Below, one piece after another: positions 22,516-30,708 of a DNA stretch of 35,696 nucleotides. Under the pieces are notes generated by a model. That model worked only from the letters and a program-made list of their open reading frames with translations. It made no database searches and was not told the DNA's origin. Both the position numbers and the translations under genes were made by a program. The stretch comes from Burkholderiales bacterium. GTDB lineage: Bacteria; Pseudomonadota; Gammaproteobacteria; Burkholderiales; Burkholderiaceae_C. How positions within the stretch are numbered: the first letter of the stretch is position 1; every line of letters begins with the position of its first letter. The DNA lies in assembly GCA_019509985.1 (NCBI GenBank), contig JAEKLF010000080.1, positions 1 to 35,696 of the forward strand, in the 5' to 3' direction.

Positions 22516-24747
22516 TCAAGCGGGCCCGGCTGTGGCAAGTGCCGCGCGCACCCTGCTGCGCGACAGCGGCAGGTCGCGCAGCCGCTGCCCGCAGGCGTCG
22601 TGCAGCGCGTTGGCCACCGCCGCGCCGGTTGGACCTTGCGCCACCTCGCCGGTGCCCAGGAAAGGCTCGCCCGGGCGGTCGACAACGTGCACGTCGATGT
22701 GTTCGGGCACGTTGGGGAAACGCAGGATGGGATAGCCGCCCCAGTCGAGGCTGGCGGGGCGTGCGCCATCGAAGGCCACCTGCTCCACCGTCGTCCAGCT
22801 CAGCGACTGCACGATGCCGCCTTCGACCTGGTTGCGGATGCCATCGGGGTTCACCGCCTCGCCGCTGTCCACGGCCGCCACCACGCGCAGCAGCCGCAGC
22901 TCGCCCGTGTCCCGCCGCACCTCCAGCTCGCAGGCCAGCGCCAGGTAGGCCGCCAGGTTCTTGTAGCGCGCGAACGCGAAGCCCCGCCCGCGCATGGCAC
23001 TGCGCCGGTAGGCGGCCCAGCCGAAGCGCTCGGCCGCGAGCTGCACGACGGCTTTCGCGCGCGGATCCTGCAGGTGCCGCAGCCGGAATGCGACCGGGTC
23101 GGCACGGGCAGCGCGGGCCAGTTCATCCATGAAGCTCTCGATGGCGAACACGTTCATGTAGGCGCCCAGCGATCGCAAGGCCGACACGCGCACCGGCATC
23201 TGCGGCAGGAAGTGATGCACCACGCGGGCGTTGGGCACCGTGTACAGCGGGATGGCGTTGCGGTCGCCGCCGCCCTCGGGCTGGGGCAGCGGTTTGGGCG
23301 GCGTGGGCGCGAACGGCGTTTGCAGCAGCGTGCCTGCGAGCAAGTCACCGGCGCCGCCAGGACGCGTCGAATGCGTGTTGCTCCAGACCTGGTAGTCCCA
23401 CTCGGCCAGTGCGCCGGCCGCGTCCAGCGCACCGCTCACCTGCACGGACATGGGTGGGCCGTAGGGCTCGCAGCCATGCTCGTCCTCACGCATCCATTGC
23501 ACGCGCACCGGGTGACCGGGCAGCGCGCGGGCCAGCAGCGCGGCGTCTGCGGCCACGTCGTCGGCACCGTTGTGCCCATAACAGCCCGAGCCCTCGGCGT
23601 GGATGCAGCGCAGGCGCGCCTCCGGCAGGCCGAGCAGTTCGGCCAGCGCCTTGCGCAGCGGGAACATCCCTTGCGAATGAGACCACGCGGTGTAGCTGCC
23701 GTCGGCCAGCTGCTGGGCGATGGCACAGGACGGACCGATGGACGCGTGCATGAGATAAGGGCGCGAGTAGGCCGCGCTCAGACGCTGCGGTGCGCTGGAC
23801 ATGCCGCGTTCCAGGATCGTGGTGTCCTGCGCCGGTGCGGCGCGCAAGCTGGCGGCCAGGGCCTGCGAGGGCGGCAACGGCGGCGGCCCGGCGGACTCGT
23901 CCCAACGGGCCGCCGCCGCCAGCGCGCGCATGGCCTGCACGGCCTGCCATTCGCGCCGTGCGATCACGCCGAGAAACTGCCCGTCGTGCACCACCTTCAG
24001 GACACCCGGCATGCGTTCGACCGCGCCGCCGTCCAGCGCCGCCAGCCGCGCCCGGGCGCTGGGCGGCCTGACGATGCGGCCGTGCACCATGCCGTCCAGC
24101 CGCATGTCCTGCAGGTAGGCCCTGCCGCCGCTCACCTTGGACGGGATGTCCACGCGCGGCAGAGCGCGGCCCACGAACCGGTGCGCGTCTGGCGGCCGCA
24201 GCGCAACTTCCGGCGCCACGCGAACGTGCAGCTGCTCCGGGCCCAGCAGCTCGCCGTAGGCCAGCTGGCGCGTGCCATGACTCACCACGCCGTTGGCGAT
24301 GCTGAGCTCGCCGGCAGCCGCCCCCAGCCGCTCGGCGGCGCGCGCCAGCAGCAGCGCGCGGGCCTGGGCGGCGGCGTGGCGGATGGCGGTGCCACTGTCC
24401 TGCATGGAATGGCTGCCGGCGGTGTAGCCCTCGTCGGGGGTGAGCGCGGTGTCGGCCGTCACCAGCGTGATGCGCTCCGGCGCCACCTGCAGTTCTTCGG
24501 CGGCGAGCTGGATCAGCGCCGTGCGTATGCCTTGCCCCAGCTCGGCCTTGCCGGTGAAGACGGTGATGCGACTGTCGGCGTCGATGCGCAGCCAGCCGTC
24601 CAGCAGCGGCGCCTTGTCGAGGCTGCCCGGCAGCTTGGCAGGCTTCTTCGGCTGCGCCTGCGCGGGCAGCCAGGCGAATGAGACGACAAGCGCCCCCATG
24701 CCGGCCACGAACTCGCGGCGCTGCACGCGGGCCATCGACGGAGCCAT
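22516..24747 (-). CDS. Molybdenum hydroxylase large subunit (IorB-like)
   Basis: 743-aa molybdopterin-binding subunit of the xanthine oxidase family, in the isoquinoline 1-oxidoreductase beta / membrane aldehyde dehydrogenase branch. The Tat signal RREFVAG (Arg10-Arg11) ends near PAQA, so the folded enzyme is exported. Conserved segments include GKAELGQGIRTAL, GYTAGSHSMQDSGTAIRHAAA, SKVSGGRAYLQDM and SLGAYMNVFAIESFMDELA; near the C-terminus GTGEVAQGPTGAAVANAL carries the probable catalytic Glu. It hydroxylates or oxidises an aldehyde or N-heterocycle; the substrate cannot be read from sequence. ATG 24747 overlaps the stop of the 2Fe-2S gene (TGATG). Its need for Mo links it to the mod operon. 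Confidence 0.93.
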   Translation of the reverse strand: MAPSMARVQRREFVAGMGALVVSFAWLPAQAQPKKPAKLPGSLDKAPLLDGWLRIDADSRITVFTGKAELGQGIRTALIQLAAEELQVAPERITLVTADTALTPDEGYTAGSHSMQDSGTAIRHAAAQARALLLARAAERLGAAAGELSIANGVVSHGTRQLAYGELLGPEQLHVRVAPEVALRPPDAHRFVGRALPRVDIPSKVSGGRAYLQDMRLDGMVHGRIVRPPSARARLAALDGGAVERMPGVLKVVHDGQFLGVIARREWQAVQAMRALAAAARWDESAGPPPLPPSQALAASLRAAPAQDTTILERGMSSAPQRLSAAYSRPYLMHASIGPSCAIAQQLADGSYTAWSHSQGMFPLRKALAELLGLPEARLRCIHAEGSGCYGHNGADDVAADAALLARALPGHPVRVQWMREDEHGCEPYGPPMSVQVSGALDAAGALAEWDYQVWSNTHSTRPGGAGDLLAGTLLQTPFAPTPPKPLPQPEGGGDRNAIPLYTVPNARVVHHFLPQMPVRVSALRSLGAYMNVFAIESFMDELARAARADPVAFRLRHLQDPRAKAVVQLAAERFGWAAYRRSAMRGRGFAFARYKNLAAYLALACELEVRRDTGELRLLRVVAAVDSGEAVNPDGIRNQVEGGIVQSLSWTTVEQVAFDGARPASLDWGGYPILRFPNVPEHIDVHVVDRPGEPFLGTGEVAQGPTGAAVANALHDACGQRLRDLPLSRSRVRAALATAGPA

Positions 24748-25217
24748 CAGCGCCGCCCTCGCGCGTCGAGTGCGCGGCGCACGGCACGCAGGATGCGCAT
24801 GTGCGTGCCGCAGCGGCACAGGTTCACGGCCATGTGGCGGCGGATCTCCGCGTCACTGGGTGCGCCGGGCTGTTCCAGCAGCGCCTGCGCGCGCATCAGC
24901 ATGCCGGCAATGCAGTAGCCGCACTGCGCGGCCTGCTCGTCGATGAAGGCCTGTTGCAGCGGCCCGGGCTTGTCGGCGCTGCCCAGGCCCTCGACCGTCA
25001 TCACGGGCCGCGTGCCCACCAGCGAGACCGGCAGCAGGCAGGAGAACGCGGCCTTCCCGCCCACCATCACCGTACAGGCGCCGCACTGGCCCAGGCCGCA
25101 GCCGAACTTCGCGCCGTTGAGCGCGAGGTCGTCGCGCAGCACGTAAAGCAGCGGCGTGGCGGGATCGGCATCGACGGCGCGTGCCTGGCCGTTGACGTTC
25201 AGCGTGATCGCGGTCAT
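24747..25217 (-). CDS. 2Fe-2S subunit of the molybdenum hydroxylase (IorA-like)
   Basis: 156-aa iron-sulfur subunit. The plant-type 2Fe-2S ligands are Cys40, Cys45, Cys48 and Cys60 (FGCGLGQCGACTV), and the second cluster uses Cys99, Cys102, Cys134 and Cys136 (CGYCIAGM, NLCRCGTH). This is the standard small subunit that carries electrons from the Mo site. It has no signal peptide and is probably carried through the Tat pathway with the large subunit. ATG 25217 overlaps the cytochrome stop (ATGA). The start was chosen because MTAITLNVNGQ is the family N-terminus. Confidence 0.95.
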   Translation of the reverse strand: MTAITLNVNGQARAVDADPATPLLYVLRDDLALNGAKFGCGLGQCGACTVMVGGKAAFSCLLPVSLVGTRPVMTVEGLGSADKPGPLQQAFIDEQAAQCGYCIAGMLMRAQALLEQPGAPSDAEIRRHMAVNLCRCGTHMRILRAVRRALDARGRR

Positions 25218-26494
25218 CCGGTCTCCTTGACGGCCTGCGCCAATTGCGGCCAGGGCGGCTGCGCGGCGGCGGCGTGGCGCAGGAAGGCGGCCAGCGCCGT
25301 GAGCTGCTCGTCGGTCAGCGCGCCACCGAAGGCGGGCATCCAGCGGCCGCGGCTGCCGGGATCGGGCATGACGCCATCCCGCACGATGCGCAGGAAGCTG
25401 CGCGGGTCGTCGTCGTACACGGCAATGGCCAGCGGCAGCCGCAGCGCGCTGCCGGACGACTGCCGTCGATCCAGCGCGTGGCAGACGGCACAGGTGGTCT
25501 CGTACACCTGCGCGCCGAGCGCCCGCTGCGGGTCGCCGGCATCCGCGGCAAGCGGCCGCGCGGCCCGGGCCTGCGCCGCGGTGGCGCGCCCGGGATCGGG
25601 TGTCCCCATCGACGCGACGATGTAGCGTGCGATCGCCTGGACATCGGCCTCGTCCGCGTGCGCGAGCTGCGAAACCATGCCCTGCATGGGCCCGCCGGCA
25701 ATCGCGTGGTCCGGCGCGATCCCGGTGCGCAGATAGGCCGTCATCTGTTCGACGGTCCAGGGCAGCGGCGACGGCGATGCCTGGTTGAGCGGCGGTGCGT
25801 ACCAGCCTTCGACCCGGCCGCCGCCCAGCGGGGCGTTGCGGTTTTCGGCGCCCAGCGCATTGCGCGGCGTATGGCAGGCGCCGCAATGTCCAAGGGTCTG
25901 CACGAGGTAGTCCCCGCGATCCACGGGCGCGGGCCGGTCGCGCAGGTAGAGCAGCTTCCACCCTGCCACCAGCGCACGCCAATTGAGGGGAAACGTCAGT
26001 TGGTTGGGCGGCGTCTCGGCTCGAACAGGGTCGCGCGTCATCAGGAACGCATAAAGCGCCCGCAGGTCGGCGTCGGTCGTGTTCCGGAAATGGTCATACG
26101 GAAACGCGGGGTAGAGCTGCCGGCCATCGCGTGCCACGCCGTCGCGCATGGCGCGCGCAAAGGCTTCGAATGACCAGGTCCCGAGGCCGGTGTCGCGGTC
26201 CGGCGTCAGGTTCGTGCCGTGAACAATGCCGAAGGGCGTTTGCAGAGGCGTGCCGCCGGCCAAAGGGACACCGCCGGCAGCCGTGTGGCAGCCGCTGCAG
26301 TTGCCCACGGCGGCCAGATGGGCTCCCGACCGCACCGTGGCGGAGTTGAATGCATCGGACCGGGGTGGCGTGACTGCGGCGATCACCGGCCGCCAGGCGA
26401 GCGCGGCGATGCCGACAACGACGAGGACGGGCACGGCCAGGAACAGCGCGACCACGAGCAACAGAGTGCGATGGCGATATCTCTGGATGAGCAT
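25214..26494 (-). CDS. Triheme cytochrome c electron-transfer subunit
   Basis: 426-aa cytochrome with three heme c motifs: CSGCH (66-70), CGACH (204-208) and CAVCH (335-339), in three class-I-like domains. An N-terminal hydrophobic helix (about 10-33) after a short basic stretch serves as an uncleaved anchor or signal. It resembles cytochrome subunits of membrane alcohol, gluconate and molybdenum aldehyde dehydrogenases (AdhB/AldF type), which pass electrons to ubiquinone or a terminal oxidase. First gene of the three-gene operon, with translational overlap to the 2Fe-2S subunit. So the enzyme is wired to the respiratory chain from the periplasm. Confidence 0.94.
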   Translation of the reverse strand: MLIQRYRHRTLLLVVALFLAVPVLVVVGIAALAWRPVIAAVTPPRSDAFNSATVRSGAHLAAVGNCSGCHTAAGGVPLAGGTPLQTPFGIVHGTNLTPDRDTGLGTWSFEAFARAMRDGVARDGRQLYPAFPYDHFRNTTDADLRALYAFLMTRDPVRAETPPNQLTFPLNWRALVAGWKLLYLRDRPAPVDRGDYLVQTLGHCGACHTPRNALGAENRNAPLGGGRVEGWYAPPLNQASPSPLPWTVEQMTAYLRTGIAPDHAIAGGPMQGMVSQLAHADEADVQAIARYIVASMGTPDPGRATAAQARAARPLAADAGDPQRALGAQVYETTCAVCHALDRRQSSGSALRLPLAIAVYDDDPRSFLRIVRDGVMPDPGSRGRWMPAFGGALTDEQLTALAAFLRHAAAAQPPWPQLAQAVKETG

Positions 26495-26753
26495 GACCGC
26501 GATGCGAAAAACTGGGCCTTTGCCATGGCGCCGGCGGGCGCGTCGGTTGCAGGCGCCACCTTGACGCCATTGCCCGGATCAGCGCGTAGGACGATGCCTG
26601 ATTGCAGGCGCTGGCGGATGCATCTGCGTCCGCATGCTTCCCCAATGCCAGCGCATTGGCCCCTTCTTCTTGGCGTGACCTGGCGCATGGCACCGGGTTG
26701 AACAGGATGCTCCATTGATGGCAATATCGGCGGCGTCTGGCCCGGGAGATGCC
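26495..26753. promoter_or_regulatory. 259-bp divergent region upstream of the cytochrome operon
   Basis: No gene I can support. It must hold the minus-strand promoter of the Mo hydroxylase operon and the plus-strand promoter of the small gene at 26754. TTGCAGGCGC occurs twice (26547-26556 and 26602-26611, 55 bases apart). A 5-bp hairpin (gcctg / caggc, 26596-26609) overlaps the second copy, and GTAGGAC (26586-26592) is the reverse of the GTCCTAC seen near the BON genes. No confident -35/-10. Confidence 0.25.
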
Positions 26754-26996
26754 ATGAAGTCCAGCCCACTGCAGCAAGCCAACCGCCGTGTGATGTCAGC
26801 CCAGCGCCTTTGCGCCCACGCGCTGGATCGGCTGCGGCCCGGAGACCAGGCATCCATGCAGCGGTTGACCAAGGCCTCCTATCTGCTCGGCGTCGCCCGG
26901 GAGCGATTCGTGAGAGTCGCAAAGCAGTCCTTGCCGTCCGGCTTGGCTGGCCGACATGCGGAACGCCCGTCAGGGCACCCGGCGAGCATTCGATAG
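26754..26996 (+). CDS. Small hypothetical protein
   Basis: 80-aa basic protein, no recognised family. The sequence is rich in Arg, Ala, Gln and Leu (QANRRVMSAQRLCAHALDRL, YLLGVARERFVRVAK) and probably helical in the first 60 residues, with a disordered tail. No signal peptide or membrane helix. The ATG is preceded by gggag at a good distance. It is followed by a 211-base gap without a clear gene. Real gene status is moderate: it has start signals and suitable composition but no homology I can name. Confidence 0.5.
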   Translation: MKSSPLQQANRRVMSAQRLCAHALDRLRPGDQASMQRLTKASYLLGVARERFVRVAKQSLPSGLAGRHAERPSGHPASIR

Positions 26997-27207
26997 AGGA
27001 ATCCGGAGTCCGGTCAGCTGCGCACCCGGCGCTGCCTGGCTTTGCACGTCAGGAGCGCCGCATGCCCTGTGGTGACCAGGCGTCCTGTTCGGCCGGCGAT
27101 CCTCGTCCGCGAACGAGCCCGCCAGGACACGCGGACGGAAAGTGGCCGCCTGCGCCGTCCTTTGCGAGTACCGGCGGGCGGTTCGCCAACTGATTCTGGA
27201 GCTCACC
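26997..27207 (+). other. Gap without a supported gene before the pcm group
   Basis: 211 bases between the small hypothetical gene and the Cys-rich ORF. Reading frames cross it in several phases but none has a convincing start and composition. It presumably carries the promoter of the pcm group; I could not pick one. Confidence 0.4.
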
Positions 27208-27312
27208 ATGCCGTCGATCCTGGATGACTGCCTTGGGGCCTGTGAAACCCGCGCCGCCGCATGTCGCGCCTGCGCCGGCGCAGGCCGCGGGATGGCAGCG
27301 CTGGCGGAGTAA
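27208..27312 (+). CDS. 34-residue Cys-rich ORF directly upstream of pcm
   Basis: Short ORF with its own ggagct Shine-Dalgarno sequence, encoding 34 residues with four cysteines: CLGAC (8-12) and CRAC (19-22), that is C-x3-C-x6-C-x2-C on a probable helix. The pattern resembles one helix of the four-helix DUF326/Csp copper-storage proteins, or a small zinc-binding peptide. The stop is 4 bases before the pcm ATG (TAAGGCCATG), which would couple translation of pcm to it. No homology known to me; it may be a leader peptide or a truncated Csp-like gene. The longer pcm frame overlaps it but is not Pcm-like there. Confidence 0.45.
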   Translation: MPSILDDCLGACETRAAACRACAGAGRGMAALAE

Positions 27313-27316
27313 GGCC

Positions 27317-27978
27317 ATGAAGCAGGACTACGCCGAGCAGCGCGAGCGCATGGTGGCGACGCAGCTGATTGCTCGTGGCATTCATTCGGAGGCCGTGTTG
27401 CAGGCGATGCGCACCGTGCCACGCGAGGCTTTCGTCGAGCCCGGCTTCGAGGAGTTCGCCTATCGGGATTCGGCAATGGCCATCGGCGAGGGCCAGACCA
27501 TCTCGCAACCCTTCATCGTCGCGCTGATGATGGAAGCTGCCGAAGTGACGGCGGGTGACGTGGTGCTGGAAATCGGTGCCGGTTCGGGCTACGCGGCCGC
27601 CGTGCTGAGCCGCATTGCCGCGCGCGTGTCGGCGGTCGAGCGCAGTGAAGTGCTCGCCCGCCGTGCGCGCGAGCGCCTGGCGGCGCTGGGCTATGGCAAT
27701 GTGGAAATCGTTGCCGGCGATGGCAGTGGCGGCTGGCCGGGCGGCGGCTGCTTCGATGCCATCCTCGTCGCGGCCGCCGGCCCGGATGTGCCGCCGGGGC
27801 TCAAGGCGCAGCTGGCGCCCGGCGGGCGGCTGGTCATGCCGGTCGGCGATACCGGGGGCCAGACTCTCGTCAAGGTGAGGCGCGTGCCGAACGGCGCCTT
27901 CGACCAGGAAAAGCTTGCCGATGTCGCCTTCGTGCCGCTGGTTGGTGCGCAGGGCTGGGCCGACGAGGAGCCCAGGCC

Positions 27979-27982
<4 letters not shown>
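27317..27982 (+). CDS. pcm: Protein-L-isoaspartate O-methyltransferase
   Basis: 221-aa enzyme that methylates isoaspartyl residues in aged proteins with S-adenosylmethionine, starting their repair. The characteristic segments are visible: MRTVPREAFV, the PCMT-specific GQTISQP (59-65), SAM motif I EIGAGSGY (85-92), and a C-terminal VPLVGAQGW that is typical of the family. The start at ATG 27317 gives the usual length and family N-terminus; upstream in-frame codons add a Pro/Ala-rich piece that overlaps the Cys-rich ORF. It overlaps the next gene by 4 bases (ATGA). Confidence 0.95.
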
Positions 27983-29277
<1,295 letters not shown>

Positions 29278-29309
29278 GCAGCGGTCGCGCATCCTCTGAA
29301 AGGCGAATC

Positions 29310-29696
29310 ATGAAATCCCCAGGCCATCGTGAGCATCCCGGCCACGCGGTCATCGAGACGCCGGTCGGACACCAGGTCCGCGCCAGCATCGACGGGCAGG
29401 TCGTCGCGCAATCGGACCACGTCATCCGCGTCGATGAAGACGATGCACCGCCCCGCTTCTATTTCCCGCGCGCCTCGGTGAAGGTCGACAAGCTGGAGCT
29501 CAGCGACACGAAGACGACCTGCCCGTTCAAGGGCGAGGCGAGCTACTACAACGTGACGCACAAAGGCAGGCAGTTGAAGGACGCCATCTGGTCCTACGAG
29601 GAGCCGTACGACGAGCATGCCGCGTTGAAGGACCGCATGGCCTTCGATGACGAGAAGTACAGCGGCATCACCTTCAGCGAGGTGAGGCCACGTTAG
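29310..29696 (+). CDS. DUF427 domain protein
   Basis: 128-aa protein matching DUF427, with the family core FYFPRASV, TTCPFKGEASYYNV, WSYEEPYDE and a conserved Phe-Asp region near the C-terminus. The family is cytoplasmic and uncharacterised in bacteria. The ATG has aaagg upstream at 8 bases. It stands 32 bases after the esterase-like gene and 13 bases before the udgX start, so it is likely co-transcribed. Confidence 0.9.
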   Translation: MKSPGHREHPGHAVIETPVGHQVRASIDGQVVAQSDHVIRVDEDDAPPRFYFPRASVKVDKLELSDTKTTCPFKGEASYYNVTHKGRQLKDAIWSYEEPYDEHAALKDRMAFDDEKYSGITFSEVRPR

Positions 29697-29709
29697 TCGC
29701 AGGTAGGTC

Positions 29710-30291
29710 GTGCGGTCAAAGGTCGAACAGCTACGGCTCGCGGCGGCAAACTGCCGCGAATGTCCGCTTGGCGAGCGGGCCACGCAGACCGTTTGGGGCG
29801 AGGGACCGCCGAAAGCGCCGCTGATGCTGGTGGGCGAGCAGCCCGGCGACAAGGAAGACCTGGCCGGCCATCCCTTTGTCGGCCCCGCCGGCCGGCTGCT
29901 CGATGCCGCGCTGCAAGAGCTGGGGCTGGACCGCCAGACGATCTACGTCACCAACGCGGTCAAGCATTTCAAATATGAGCTGCGTGGCAAGCGGCGCATG
30001 CACAAGACGCCAGCCCAACAGGAGATCGAGGCCTGCAACCACTGGCTGGAAAGCGAGATCGAGGCCATCCGGCCGCGGGCCATCGTTGCGCTGGGTGCCA
30101 CGGCGGCGCGGGCGCTGCTCGGCCGGCCCGTGGCCGTCACCCGCGAGCGAGGGCGTTGGATGGAACGTGAGGACGGCATTCCGGTGCTGATCACGCTGCA
30201 CCCGTCGGCCTTGCTGCGCCTGGGCGACGAGGACCGTACCGAGGCCTGGGCGGCCTGGCTGGACGACCTGAGGCGGCTCTCGCCGCGCTGA
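29710..30291 (+). CDS. udgX: UdgX-type uracil-DNA glycosylase (uracil-DNA crosslinking)
   Basis: 193 aa, family-4-like uracil-DNA glycosylase of the UdgX branch. Motif A is GEQPGDKED (42-50), with GHPFVGPAG (53-61); the diagnostic insertion KRRMHKTP (94-101) carries His98, and the C-terminal motif is HPSALLR (164-170). In Mycobacterium smegmatis UdgX the histidine of the KRRIH loop forms a covalent bond with the deoxyribose after uracil excision, trapping the enzyme on DNA. Iron-sulfur ligands Cys15, Cys18 and Cys109 are visible. Start codon is GTG at 29710; no ATG fits the N-terminus. Downstream of DUF427 in the damage group. Confidence 0.92.
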   Translation: MRSKVEQLRLAAANCRECPLGERATQTVWGEGPPKAPLMLVGEQPGDKEDLAGHPFVGPAGRLLDAALQELGLDRQTIYVTNAVKHFKYELRGKRRMHKTPAQQEIEACNHWLESEIEAIRPRAIVALGATAARALLGRPVAVTRERGRWMEREDGIPVLITLHPSALLRLGDEDRTEAWAAWLDDLRRLSPR

Positions 30292-30302
30292 GCGCGCCGG
30301 CG

Positions 30303-30701
30303 TCAGTGGGCGGTGCGCTCACGCGCTGCCTCGGCGAGCAGTGCTTCGAGTTTCTCGATATCCATGGGCTTGACCAGGTGGTGGCGGAACCCCGCGGCGA
30401 GGCTGCGCTCGCGGTCCTCGGCCATGCCGTAGCCGCTCATGGCAATGGCGTAGACGGGATGCTCCAGATGCAGGCGCCGCATCAGCTCCCAGCCGTCGCC
30501 GTCGGGCAGGCCGATGTCGGACAGCAGCACGTCGGCATCGGCTCCCGGCAACTGCTCGAGTGCATCCCGCATGCAACTGACGCTGCGGACCTCGCAGCCC
30601 ATCGCCGACATCAGCATGCTCAGGATGTCGCGTGTGTCATCGTGGTTCTCGACGATGAATACACGCAGACGGCTGGAGGGCGAGCTGTCTTTCAAGGCCA
30701 T
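30303..30701 (-). CDS. Receiver-domain response regulator, partner of the adjacent kinase
   Basis: 132 aa, receiver domain only. Acidic residues in VENHDD, phosphoacceptor Asp62 in LLSDIGLPDGDG, switch Ser in IAMSGYG, and conserved Lys in LVKPMD. The sequence is typical of receivers fused to or downstream of hybrid kinases. It begins 7 bases after the kinase stop, so it is almost certainly the partner of the CheB-CheR-PAS kinase. The start at ATG 30701 gives a normal N-terminus; reading through further upstream would enter the kinase gene. Confidence 0.92.
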   Translation of the reverse strand: MALKDSSPSSRLRVFIVENHDDTRDILSMLMSAMGCEVRSVSCMRDALEQLPGADADVLLSDIGLPDGDGWELMRRLHLEHPVYAIAMSGYGMAEDRERSLAAGFRHHLVKPMDIEKLEALLAEAARERTAH

Positions 30702-30708
30702 GGCGGGC

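Noticed and set aside
22600..24681. Long plus-strand open frame opposite the molybdenum subunit gene
   Set aside because: Composition is typical of a reverse-frame shadow and the opposite strand encodes a clear IorB-like protein.
26810..27193. Possible 127-codon gene in the gap before pcm
   Set aside because: It overlaps the small hypothetical gene in another frame, has no Shine-Dalgarno sequence and a random Arg/Pro/Gly-rich composition.
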